NCBI RefSeq assembly: GCF_001746365.1 | Contig: NZ_MJAJ01000020.1 | Span: 1 to 64,000, forward strand | Source: Streptomyces sp. LUP30 | GTDB lineage: Bacteria > Actinomycetota > Actinomycetes > Streptomycetales > Streptomycetaceae | DNA: 64,000 bases | Reading direction: 5' to 3' | Part shown: positions 54,331-62,357 of the stretch, piece after piece | How the letters are laid out: each line of letters starts with the position of its first letter | Position numbering within the stretch: position 1 is the stretch's first letter | The notes under the pieces: model-generated | The model's database searches: none | Told to the model about the DNA's origin: nothing | Seen by the model: the letters and a program-made list of their open reading frames with translations, nothing else | Translations under genes and position numbers: made by a program

Positions 54331-55773
54331 ATGGGGGATTCGTGGGTCGATTCCGCGGAGCGGATCGGCGCCGACCTGCACCTGGAGCCGGCCGGTCCGG
54401 GCGGGCGGCGCGCGGCCCTGATCCGGGCGCTGCGTGAGGCGGTGCGCAGCGGGCGGCTCGCGCCGGGGACCCGGCTGCCGCCGTACCGTTCGCTCGCCGC
54501 CGACCTGGGCGTGGCCCGTAACACGGTGGCCGACGCGTACGCGGAGCTGGTCGCCGAGGGCTGGCTGACCGCCCGGCAGGGGTCCGGCACCCGGGTCGCC
54601 GACCGCGCCGCTCCCCTGCGCCACGCCGAGCGCCCGCCCGTCAGGGAGCCCGCACGCGCGCGTGGCCCCCGGCACGACCTGATGCAGGGAACCCCCGACG
54701 CGTCGTCGTTCCCGCGCGCGGCCTGGCTGGCCTCCTACCGGCGGGCCCTGCAGCAGGCGCCCAACGAGGTGTTCGGCCCCGGCGATCCCGCTGGTCGGCG
54801 GGAGCTCCGCGAGGCCCTGACGGAGTACCTCGCCCGCGCGCGAGGGGTGCGCACCGAACCCGGACGCATCGTGATCTGCTCCGGGTTCGCCCATGCGCTG
54901 CGTCTGCTGTTCGCCCCGGGCGGCGCGGTGCTGCGCGGCCCGCTGGCCGTGGAGGCGTACGGGTTGGGATTCCATCGCGAACTGCTGGCGGCCGCGGGCG
55001 TGCGCACGAACGCGCTGCCGCTGGACGAGGACGGGGCGCGCGTCGACCGCCTGGGGCGCGAGCGGGCCGTCCTCCTCACCCCCGCTCACCAGTTCCCGAC
55101 CGGCGGCCCCCTGCACGCGAGCCGCCGGGCGGCCGTCGTGGACTGGGCACGCGCGCGGGGCGGGGTGCTCGTCGAGGACGACTACGACGGGGAGTTCCGT
55201 TACGACCGCAGGCCTGTCGGGGCCGTCCAGGGGCTCGATCCGGAGCGGGTGATCTACATCGGCTCGGTGAGCAAGAGCCTGTCCCCCGCGGTGCGCCTGG
55301 GCTGGATGGTGCTGCCCGGGCGGTACGTCGACGGCGTCCTGGCCGCCAAGGGCGAGCGGGAGGCCTGGGCGAGCGTCCTGGACCAGCTGAGCCTGGCCGA
55401 TCTCCTCTCATCGGGGGCGTACGACCGTCATGTGCGGCGCATGCGACAGCGCTACCGGGCGCGCCGGGACCGGCTGGTCGAGGCACTCGCCGCCCGGGCG
55501 CCACACGTCGAGGTCACCGGCGTCGCGGCCGGTCTGCACGCGGTGCTGCGGCTGCCGACCGGCACCGAGCGATCCGTGCTCGGTGCGGCCGCCGAGCAGG
55601 GCGTCGCGCTGGACGGCCTGGCCGCCTTCCGGCATCCGGGGACGGACATGGCGGCGCAGGACGGCCTCGTCGTGGGGTACGCGACGCCGTCGGAGCACGC
55701 CTACGGCGCGGCGCTGGACGCCCTGTGCCGGGCCCTCTCACCCCCTGCGCGCCCCGCTCCCGCCTCCCGGTGA
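54331..55773 (+). CDS. MocR/PdxR-type GntR-family regulator with aminotransferase domain
   Basis: 480-residue transcription factor. The N-terminal GntR winged helix spans residues 27-90 (ALREAVRSGRLAPGTRLPPY, then SLAADLGVARNTVADAYAEL). The rest is a fold-type I aminotransferase domain with the PLP Lys in GSVSKSLSPAVRLGW and the Asp in VEDDYDGEFRY. MocR proteins use PLP as effector; PdxR controls PLP synthesis and others control GABA or taurine use. No aminotransferase or vitamin B6 gene lies next to it, so its target is unknown. The ATG at 54331 gives the family start. Confidence 0.9.
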   Translation: MGDSWVDSAERIGADLHLEPAGPGGRRAALIRALREAVRSGRLAPGTRLPPYRSLAADLGVARNTVADAYAELVAEGWLTARQGSGTRVADRAAPLRHAERPPVREPARARGPRHDLMQGTPDASSFPRAAWLASYRRALQQAPNEVFGPGDPAGRRELREALTEYLARARGVRTEPGRIVICSGFAHALRLLFAPGGAVLRGPLAVEAYGLGFHRELLAAAGVRTNALPLDEDGARVDRLGRERAVLLTPAHQFPTGGPLHASRRAAVVDWARARGGVLVEDDYDGEFRYDRRPVGAVQGLDPERVIYIGSVSKSLSPAVRLGWMVLPGRYVDGVLAAKGEREAWASVLDQLSLADLLSSGAYDRHVRRMRQRYRARRDRLVEALAARAPHVEVTGVAAGLHAVLRLPTGTERSVLGAAAEQGVALDGLAAFRHPGTDMAAQDGLVVGYATPSEHAYGAALDALCRALSPPARPAPASR

Positions 55774-55940
55774 GGCGCCCCGCCCGGCCCTCCCCCGCGG
55801 CTTTGAGCGTGGGGGGCGGCCCCTCGCTCGTCGAGCGGGCGGCTGTCCCTGCCCGCGAGGTGTCGGTCGTCCATCCGTGTCAGGTAGGGCTTGCTCGTGT
55901 CGATCTCGACGGCGCCGGCCGGGTCGTGCCCGGTCATGAG
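55701..55940 (-). pseudogene. Remnant: N terminus of a DUF574-type SAM methyltransferase
   Basis: The minus-strand frame starting at the ATG near 55937 reads TGHDPAGAVEIDTSKPYL, then RMDDRHLAGRDSRPLDER. DUF574 methyltransferases start with IDTSxPHxARxYDYxLGGKDNxxxDR, so the match is clear but the Tyr and Gly positions are eroded (MDDRHLAGRD) and similarity stops after about 45 codons, 180 codons short. The rest of the frame runs into low-complexity sequence overlapping the MocR gene end. Such methyltransferase genes are typically next to XRE/DUF397 pairs in Streptomyces, as here. Confidence 0.7.
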
Positions 55941-56102
55941 GCGCTCCGTAACCATGTGACGCGATGAGTGATCAAGTCAGTGCCAAATCAAGGAATGCAG
56001 CGGAAGCAGCGCGTGGTGAACGCGAACGGAACACGAAGGTCAGCAGTAAAAGAAGGTCAGCAGTGAAAAAGGGGCCGGACTCCAGCGGGCCGGACAGGTC
56101 GT

Positions 56103-56378
56103 TCAGGAGAGCAGGAAGTCCGCCTCCCCCGCCTTGGCCCCCTGGATGAAGGCCGTCATCTCGTCGGAGGTGTAGATCAGGGCGGGGCCGTCGGGGTCGG
56201 TGGACTGGCGGACGGCGATCCGGCCGTCGGCGAGCTTCATGGCCTCCAGGCAGTTGCCTCCGTTGCCGCCGCTCCACGGCTTGTGCCAGCCCTCGCTGCC
56301 CAGGTCCCGGGCGGGCATGCCGTTGTAGATCCGCTGAGCGCGGACCCGCGGCCTGGACTGGGTCTTGATGCGGTCCAT
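56103..56378 (-). CDS. DUF397 domain protein (partner of the XRE regulator)
   Basis: 91-residue protein with the DUF397 domain: GWHKPWSGGNGGNCLEAMKL, then GRIAVRQSTDPDGPALIYT, then WTAF-like TAFIQGAKAGEADFLL. In Streptomyces these small proteins are encoded beside an XRE regulator with a DUF5753 domain and are reported to act as its partner (WhiJ/BldB-type or Scr1-type pairs). Its ATG follows the stop of the regulator directly, with aaggag inside the end of that gene, so translation is coupled. Confidence 0.9.
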   Translation of the reverse strand: MDRIKTQSRPRVRAQRIYNGMPARDLGSEGWHKPWSGGNGGNCLEAMKLADGRIAVRQSTDPDGPALIYTSDEMTAFIQGAKAGEADFLLS

Positions 56379-57239
56379 TCACAACTCCTTGCGGAGATCC
56401 CGGAGGATCTCCTTCGTGCGATGTGCTGTAGCGGCCTGCGCCGCCATTCGGTCCATGACCTCGAGGTGGGTCGCCACCTCGGTGCGGGCGTCGAGGTAGA
56501 CGGCGCCGGTCAGGTACTCGCTGTAGACCATGTCCGGAAGCTCCGGCATGGCGAATCGGAACAGCACGAAGGGCCCGTACGTGCCCGGATGCGGCCCGTT
56601 GGCGAACGGGGCGATCTGCAGCGTGACGTTGGGCAGCTTCGCGGCCTCGAGCAGCTTGTCGATCTGCGCGCGCATCACCTCCGGGGCGCCGACCGGGCGG
56701 CGCAGCGCTGTCTCGTCCATCACGACCCACAGCCTGGGCGCGTCCTCGCGGGTGAGCAGGCCCTGGCGCTGTATGCGCAGGTCGACCAGGCGCTCGATGT
56801 CCTCCGGCCGGGTCTGGCCGATGGCGCCGGATGTGAGCACGCCACGCGCGTAGTCCTCGGTCTGCAGCAGGCCCGGGACGAAGTGGGGCTCGTACTGACG
56901 GATGAGGGCGGCGGCGCCTTCGAGGCTGACGTGCATGGAGAACCAGCCGGGCAGCACGTCGTGGAACCGCTGCCACCAGCCGGGCCTGTTCGCCTCCTCC
57001 GCGAGCTGGACGAATCCGTCGGCCTCCTCGTCGGTGATCCCGTAGGCCTTCAGCAGCAGCTGGAGGTAGGGGATCTTGAGGCTGACCTCGGCCATCTCCA
57101 TGCGGCGGACCGTGGCGGGTGCGACACGCAGGATGCGGGCGGCTTCCTCGCGCTTGAGGCCGGCGCGTTCCCGCAGGTCCAGCAGACGCCGACCGAGGAC
57201 GACCTGTCCGACCGTCGGCGCGGACCGCGGTTCGCTCAC
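56379..57239 (-). CDS. XRE/Scr1-type regulator with DUF5753 domain
   Basis: 286-residue DNA-binding regulator. The N-terminal helix-turn-helix is LGRRLLDLRERAGLKREEAARIL, then ATVRRMEMAE (residues about 10-45). The DUF5753 (Scr1) part starts near residue 95 (LIRQYEPHFVPGLLQTEDYAR) and includes MDETALRRPVGAPEVMRAQ and LPNVTLQIAPF. GTG at 57239 has ggaggtgg upstream. Relatives such as WhiJ act with a DUF397 partner as a repressor pair. The start-proximal region is divergent from an HATPase gene that carries two palindromes at its promoter. Confidence 0.9.
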   Translation of the reverse strand: MSEPRSAPTVGQVVLGRRLLDLRERAGLKREEAARILRVAPATVRRMEMAEVSLKIPYLQLLLKAYGITDEEADGFVQLAEEANRPGWWQRFHDVLPGWFSMHVSLEGAAALIRQYEPHFVPGLLQTEDYARGVLTSGAIGQTRPEDIERLVDLRIQRQGLLTREDAPRLWVVMDETALRRPVGAPEVMRAQIDKLLEAAKLPNVTLQIAPFANGPHPGTYGPFVLFRFAMPELPDMVYSEYLTGAVYLDARTEVATHLEVMDRMAAQAATAHRTKEILRDLRKEL

Positions 57240-57455
57240 GCTCCACCTCCACGAAGAGCCCGGCCGGCCGCGCGCGGGGGCCTCACGAGCCCCGATCCGG
57301 CCGGTCACGAAAAGAATCCCGACAGCCCTACGGCGCCCGCCGGGGAGCGATCGGACGATCCGTACGAATGTGTACGGATCTCCGTTGATCCCGACTGGCG
57401 CCGTTCAACGTGCTGTTGCGAGCAGTGTGCCACGGCGCTTCACCGCGTCACACAG

Positions 57456-57516
57456 CACTCTGCAATTTTCAGAGTGACACTTGCCAAGTGTTCATGGCGG
57501 GGCGATAGTGGCAAGC
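57456..57516 (+). promoter_or_regulatory. Leaderless promoter with two adjacent palindromes
   Basis: Minus-35 TTGCCA (57481-57486), 17-nt spacer, minus-10 GATAGT (57504-57509), then 7 nt to a GTG at 57517, which would be both the transcription and translation start. Two perfect palindromes stand side by side: CACTCTG-N7-CAGAGTG (57456-57476) and ACACTTG-c-CAAGTGT (57477-57491); the second covers the minus-35. This suggests tight repression, perhaps by the XRE/DUF397 pair divergent from it. No known consensus was matched. Confidence 0.65.
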
Positions 57517-58440
57517 GTGATTCCGTCCGCGCCCTTAGGAACAGACGCCGCCGCAGGCCGCCCCCAGGGTCTCGGTGCCAGCGCGGGAGCAGGCCCTGAC
57601 CAGGCCGCTGCCGAGCGCCGGTTCCGATTCGAACTGGCCGCCCATCCGGGTTCCCCCGCCCAGGCCAGACGCCTGACGAGGGCCCGGCTGACCGGCTGGT
57701 CGGTGTGCGAGGACACCTGTGACACCGCCGCCCTGGTCGTCTCCGAGCTGGTCACCAACGCGATCGTGCACACCGCGAGCGACGTCGTCGTCTGCGAGCT
57801 GCACGACGGCGACGACCTGGTCCGCATAGCCGTGCGGGACCAGGGCTGCTCGCCGGACGAGCCCCACCCCTCGCCGCAGCGTCCCGAGGAGGAGCACGGA
57901 AGAGGGCTGCTGCTCGTCGAGGCGCTCTGTCACGCCTGGGGCGCCCAGGAGCACGGGCTCGGCCTGCTGGTCTGGGCCGACCTGCCCCGCAAGGCCGACG
58001 CCCCGCGCGATCCCGCCGAACCCTGCAACGACCTCGGCCTCGACCTCGACCCCGCCGTCGAGAGGCACCTCGCCGGCCACGGCGAACTCCTCGACACCCT
58101 GGACGAGTTCCCCGACGGCCCGGTCGCGTCGTACGGCGACTGCGACCAGCCTCGCAACGACCTCGGCTGGGGCGCTCGCCCCAAGCCCGGCCCCGCCGAC
58201 GGCTCGGAAGACGAGGACGACCGCCCCGAGCAGCGGCGCCCGCGTGTCGGCGAGGCCGCCGTGCCCCGACCTCTCACCGCCACGGCCTCGGCGCCCGCGG
58301 ACGGGCCGCTCCCGCGCGTCGCGCCGCAGTGGCACCGCGCAGCCGACCACGTTCGACACGAAGGCCGGGACGGATGGGCTCCCGGTCACCCCGCCCGCGC
58401 CCTGCCTCTCGGGTACGGCCGCGAGCGGGGGCGGACATGA
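57517..58440 (+). CDS. ATP-binding protein, anti-sigma-factor-like HATPase
   Basis: 307-residue protein with a GHKL ATPase domain like the serine kinases/anti-sigma factors RsbW and SpoIIAB (HATPase_c_2). It has the N box ELVTNAIVHT, the G1 region DQGCSPDEP and the G2-like GRGLLLVEALCHAWG. Residues 170-307 are a variable acidic and Pro-rich tail (GSEDEDDRPEQRRP). Streptomyces genomes have dozens of these; targets are usually unknown. I chose the leaderless GTG at 57517 (promoter directly upstream); the GTG at 57508 lies inside the minus-10 box. Stop overlaps the next ATG. Confidence 0.85.
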   Translation: MIPSAPLGTDAAAGRPQGLGASAGAGPDQAAAERRFRFELAAHPGSPAQARRLTRARLTGWSVCEDTCDTAALVVSELVTNAIVHTASDVVVCELHDGDDLVRIAVRDQGCSPDEPHPSPQRPEEEHGRGLLLVEALCHAWGAQEHGLGLLVWADLPRKADAPRDPAEPCNDLGLDLDPAVERHLAGHGELLDTLDEFPDGPVASYGDCDQPRNDLGWGARPKPGPADGSEDEDDRPEQRRPRVGEAAVPRPLTATASAPADGPLPRVAPQWHRAADHVRHEGRDGWAPGHPARALPLGYGRERGRT

Positions 58441-58883
58441 CCACCGTGCCCGGCCGGGCACCCCTTCTCACCCTGAACACGCTCGTACGCCTGAAGCGCG
58501 AGCTGGGCGGCGACGTCGTCGCCGAGCCGCCGCGCCGGCTCGCCGTGCCCGAGGGCATGACGGCCCCCCTGGGTTGCGACGCCGTCCTGGTCCCCGCCCG
58601 CCTCGGCCGGCTGCTCGTGCCGCGGCTGCCGCGCATGGGATGCGTCTACGCCGACCGCACGCACTGGTGGTGGCTGGTCCCGGCCGACTCCGACTACGCC
58701 CTGGAATGGCCCGCGCCCGCGCAGTACGTCACCGGCGCGATCCTCCCGGGCGCCTCGCGCGCCCCCGAGCTGTTCCACCGGCCGGACGGCACCCTCCCGT
58801 ACACCCCGCCGATCCCCCTCTATCTGACCCTGTGCCGCCTCACCGGGGCGACGCCCACCTGGTCGCGGCCGATCAGCGCCTGA
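58437..58883 (+). CDS. Conserved hypothetical protein after the HATPase gene
   Basis: 148-residue soluble protein whose ATG overlaps the stop of the HATPase gene (ATGA), so the two are one translational unit. It contains LLTLNTLVRLKRELGGDVV, AVLVPARLGRLLVPRLPRMG and CVYADRTHWWWLVPADSDYALEWP, and no motif that I can name. Proteins of this sort repeatedly follow HATPase genes in Streptomyces, which suggests a partner for the anti-sigma-like ATPase; this is an inference. Confidence 0.8.
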   Translation: MTTVPGRAPLLTLNTLVRLKRELGGDVVAEPPRRLAVPEGMTAPLGCDAVLVPARLGRLLVPRLPRMGCVYADRTHWWWLVPADSDYALEWPAPAQYVTGAILPGASRAPELFHRPDGTLPYTPPIPLYLTLCRLTGATPTWSRPISA

Positions 58884-58986
58884 TTCGCGCGCCTCCCAGG
58901 GTGATCGGCAGCGCGGCCCGGCGCACGCCCGCGCGTCCCGCCTCCCTCTTCCTGCGCCCTGCCCTCACCGGGCTCGTCCCGCGATA

Positions 58987-61098
58987 GTGGCCGTCGTCCG
59001 GCTATCGCGATCGGGGAGGCCGACGGTGGGGCAGGCACGGCAGCAGGGGCAGGCGGACGAGACAGGGCAGACGGACACACCACGGCCGGCGGGACAGACG
59101 CAGACGCCGCGGCCCGAGGGACAGACGGACATGCCACGGCAGGCGGGGAAGGCGCGCAAGCCGGGCGACGGCGACGAGCGTGACGTGTCCGAGTCGGAGC
59201 AACTGCTGTTCGGCGGCCCGCTGCGCTACGACATGGGCTGGAACCAGCACACGGACGCGTTCCTGGAGCTGAACCTCCGCGCCATGGTGACCCGGCTGCC
59301 CTCCCTGCTCACCGCCAGCCTCCGCCTGGCCCGGCAGGCCGACCCGGGGGCCGCCCGGATCGTCCTGTCCGCCGAGATCGCCCGGGGCGCGACGCAGGCG
59401 GTCGGCCTGCTCGCGATGAACACCGTGCTGGGCCGGCTCATCAGCGGCGGCCCGATCGACGAGCGGCTGCGCGGCGCCGTCCCCGCCCTGGCCGCGATGG
59501 CCGCCGTGCTCCTGGCCGGGACGCTGCTGCGGGCCGCGTCGACGTATGCCACCGGCCGGCTGGAGCCCAAGGTGGAGCGGGTGGCGACCGAGCTGTACCT
59601 GGAGCGGGCGGCCGCCGTGGAACTCGCCGCGATCGAGGACCACGCCTTCCACAAGCTGCTGGACACCGCGCAGTACGGAGCCCGGTCCAGCCGCTACATG
59701 ATCAGCCATGGCACGCGCGTGGTGAACGCGATGATCTCGCTGGCCGCGTCGGCGGGCGTGCTCACCGTGCTGCACCCGCTGCTGCTCCCCCTGCTGGTGA
59801 CGATGACCCTGCCGAGCGCCTGGAGCGCCCTGACGAACGCCCGGCGCCGCTACGAGTCCTTCCACACCTGGGTGCAGCACGCGCGCGCGGGGCACCTGAT
59901 CGCCGGCCTGCTCACCGAGCCCGCGGCCGCGCCCGAGATCCGGGTGCACGGGGTCGGACCGTTCCTGCTGCGTCACTTCCGCGCGATGTCGGAGACCGCG
60001 GAGGCGGAGCAGGCCCGGCTGGCCCGGCTCGCCGCCCGCACCGGCCTGATCGCGGCGACCTGGACGGGACTGGCGACGCTGGCGACGTACGCCACGCTCG
60101 GTGGGCTGCTGCTCACCGGAACCATGGCGCTGGCGGTGGCGGGCACGGCCGTGATCGCGATCCGCGGCGGCTCGGCGAGCCTGAACACCCTCGTCCTGGA
60201 GGTCAACCAGCTGCACGAGGAGGCGCTGTTCGTGGGTGATCTGCAACGGCTCTACGTGGAGGCGGCCGAACGCGCGATCCCGGTCGGCGGGGCGGCCCTG
60301 CCCGAGGACCCGCGCCACATCCGCTTCGAGCACGTCACCTTCGGCTACCCGGGTGAGTCGGCACGGCCCGCCCTCGACGACGTCACGCTCTCCCTGCCCC
60401 TGGGCCGCATCATCGCGCTGGTCGGCGAGAACGGCTCTGGCAAGACGACCCTGGTGAAGCTGCTGGCCGGGCTGTACAAGCCGGACCGGGGGCGCATCCT
60501 GTGGGACGACGTCGACGCGGCGGGCGCGGACCGGCACGCGTTGGCCGAGCGCATCGCGATGGTGGCGCAGGACTTCAAGCGGTGGCCGTTCACGGCCCGG
60601 GTCAACGTGGCCGTGGGCCGTTCCGCCGCGCCGCTCACCGAGGAGCGGATGGCCTCCTCGATCGCCGAGGCGGGCGCCGAGGAGGTGGTCGCGGACCTGC
60701 CGCGCGGCCTGGACACCCTGCTGGCGCGGCATTTCAGCGGCGGCCACGAGCTCTCCGGCGGCCAGTGGCAGCGCCTCGGCATCGCCAGGGCGGCGTACCG
60801 GCGCGGGCGCATCCTCATCGTGGACGAGCCGACGGCGGCCCTGGACGCCCGGGCCGAGCTGGAGGTGTTCGAGAAGATCCGGGCGCTGGCCGACGGCGGT
60901 CAGACGGTCGTCCTGATCACCCACCGGCTGGCGTCGGTCCGGCACGCGGACCTGGTGCACGTCCTGGACCAGGGCCGGCTGGTGGAGTCCGGAACCCCGC
61001 AGGAGCTGCTGGCGGGCGGTGGCGTCTACGCCGAGCTGTACGCGCTGCAGGCCGAGCAGTTCACGGCGCAGGCGCCCGCCCCCTCACAGGCGGGCTGA
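58987..61098 (+). CDS. ABC transporter, fused permease/ATP-binding exporter
   Basis: 703-residue exporter half-molecule. The N-terminal 60 residues are a hydrophilic tail with near-repeats (QTDTPRPAG, QTQTPRPEG, QTDMPRQAG). An ABC membrane domain (about residues 80-420) has several hydrophobic segments. The ATPase has Walker A GENGSGKTT (about residue 480), signature LSGGQWQR (about 590), Walker B ILIVDEPTAALD and H-loop ITHRLASV. Such fused exporters act as dimers and may export lipids, peptides or drugs. The GTG at 58987 is a plausible start; a later start would remove the repeat tail. Substrate unknown. Confidence 0.88.
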   Translation: MAVVRLSRSGRPTVGQARQQGQADETGQTDTPRPAGQTQTPRPEGQTDMPRQAGKARKPGDGDERDVSESEQLLFGGPLRYDMGWNQHTDAFLELNLRAMVTRLPSLLTASLRLARQADPGAARIVLSAEIARGATQAVGLLAMNTVLGRLISGGPIDERLRGAVPALAAMAAVLLAGTLLRAASTYATGRLEPKVERVATELYLERAAAVELAAIEDHAFHKLLDTAQYGARSSRYMISHGTRVVNAMISLAASAGVLTVLHPLLLPLLVTMTLPSAWSALTNARRRYESFHTWVQHARAGHLIAGLLTEPAAAPEIRVHGVGPFLLRHFRAMSETAEAEQARLARLAARTGLIAATWTGLATLATYATLGGLLLTGTMALAVAGTAVIAIRGGSASLNTLVLEVNQLHEEALFVGDLQRLYVEAAERAIPVGGAALPEDPRHIRFEHVTFGYPGESARPALDDVTLSLPLGRIIALVGENGSGKTTLVKLLAGLYKPDRGRILWDDVDAAGADRHALAERIAMVAQDFKRWPFTARVNVAVGRSAAPLTEERMASSIAEAGAEEVVADLPRGLDTLLARHFSGGHELSGGQWQRLGIARAAYRRGRILIVDEPTAALDARAELEVFEKIRALADGGQTVVLITHRLASVRHADLVHVLDQGRLVESGTPQELLAGGGVYAELYALQAEQFTAQAPAPSQAG

Positions 61099-61102
61099 CC
61101 GC

Positions 61103-61279
61103 TCACCGCGGGGCGTCGCCGCCCCGCACGACCACCAGGAACGTGTCCGTGGCGAGGTCCATGACGACCTCCGCGGGCAGCCCCTCCAAGCGCCGGGCAT
61201 GCGCGAACTCCTCCGCCGGCCACGAGCCGCGCGGCCCGCCCGCGGGAAAGCGTTCGAGCACCGTTCGCCCGTTCACCAT
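61103..61279 (-). CDS. Small conserved protein (58 residues)
   Basis: A minus-strand frame from ATG at 61279 to TGA at 61103 encodes VNGRTVLERFPAGGPRGSW, then FAHARRLEGLPAEVVMDL, then TDTFLVVVRGGDAPR. The ATG is preceded by cggaggtagg. The frame has the expected third-position G+C, a clean start site and a compact alpha+beta pattern, and I recall similar short proteins in other streptomycetes. It converges on the ABC exporter with 4 nt between stops. Function unknown. Confidence 0.7.
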   Translation of the reverse strand: MVNGRTVLERFPAGGPRGSWPAEEFAHARRLEGLPAEVVMDLATDTFLVVVRGGDAPR

Positions 61280-61438
61280 CTGGCCACCTACCTCCGATAA
61301 GCATGGTGCTTGTAGGAGTTAACGCTCTTGGGAGGTGGAACGCCTCGGCCAGTTGCGGGACTGAGACGTAGTTGACACGGGTTCACCGCTGAGCGTGAGA
61401 ATCCCGTCACCTTACGAACACCCCGGACACTCTTCGTG

Positions 61439-62176
61439 TCAGTAGTCGTACTCGTCGTGATATCGGACCGGCATGCCGGATGCGGCCCCCAGCGCCGTCA
61501 GATCCAGCAGGCCGACGGTCGAGCCGAGCCGCCCGAGACCCCCTTCAGGCACTCCGCCCGTCGCGGACGCCTGCCGCCCGACGCTTGCCTCCCGTCCGCC
61601 ATACGTCTCGTATCCGTTGTTCGTCCCATGGTTCTCGTATGTCGAGTATGTATGGAATACGCGGTCGCCCTCGCGGAGGAAGCAGCTGATCCCGGCCCTC
61701 TCGACGAGCGTTCCGTCCCGCTCCAGCGTCGCCTCGAAGTCGTCGTTGAAGTCGTCCTCGTACGAGGAGTACCAGGGCAGCGCCCAGCCCATCCGCGCCT
61801 TGAACGGCAGGATTCTGGTGAACGGAGCGCGGGAGACCACGGCGAACGACGTGTCGCGCGCGTGCAGGTGCGCGAGATGGCCGACCTGGTCGAGGAAGGC
61901 CGCGCAGTCCCGGCAGCCGGCCTCCCACTCGGGCGCGAACATGAAGTGATGGACGACGAGTTGCCGCCGGCCGCGGAACAGGTCGAGGAGCCCGGCCCTG
62001 CCGTCGCCGCCCTCGAAGACGTGCGCCTCCTCGACCTCCACCATGGGCAACGCCCGCCGCTCGGCGTTCACGGCGTCCCGGGCGCGTGCCATCGCGTCCT
62101 CCTTGTCCTGCAGCTTCCCGCGCGCGATGCGCCACTCCTCGCGCGAGACGATCTGCGGAAGCTCCGGATACGCCAT
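61439..62176 (-). CDS. DUF899 thioredoxin-like protein
   Basis: 245-residue protein of the DUF899 family (AhpC/TSA-like, thioredoxin fold). It starts LPQIVSREEWRIARGKLQDK and has LLDLFRGRRQLVVHHFMFAPEW, CRDCAAFLDQVGHLAHLHARD (a CxxC-type Cys pair at the thioredoxin active-site position), FTRILPFKARMGW, WYSSYEDDFNDDF and VFHTYSTYENHG. Probably a redox or peroxiredoxin-like protein, not experimentally defined. The last 50 residues (GREASVGRQASATGG) are low-complexity in part. Monocistronic. Confidence 0.88.
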   Translation of the reverse strand: MAYPELPQIVSREEWRIARGKLQDKEDAMARARDAVNAERRALPMVEVEEAHVFEGGDGRAGLLDLFRGRRQLVVHHFMFAPEWEAGCRDCAAFLDQVGHLAHLHARDTSFAVVSRAPFTRILPFKARMGWALPWYSSYEDDFNDDFEATLERDGTLVERAGISCFLREGDRVFHTYSTYENHGTNNGYETYGGREASVGRQASATGGVPEGGLGRLGSTVGLLDLTALGAASGMPVRYHDEYDY

Positions 62177-62280
62177 GGCTGCCCCTTCTGCGCAACGGTC
62201 CGTCGCGGGGGGAGACTTGCGGGCGGCGCGGAACTCATCGCCGCCCCGGAACGCATTTCGGACGACGCGGCCGCATGCGG

Positions 62281-62344
62281 CGGATGCGGTGCGGTCGGTC
62301 GGTCGGTCGGTGCGGTGCGTGCGGTGCGTGCGGTGCGTGCGGCG
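62281..62344. repeat. Simple repeats (cggt)n and (gcgtgcggt)n
   Basis: Four copies of cggt run straight into three copies of gcggtgcgt. They lie between the stop of the FUSC gene and the start of the DUF899 gene. Confidence 0.85.
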
Positions 62345-62357
62345 GGCCGGCCCGGCG

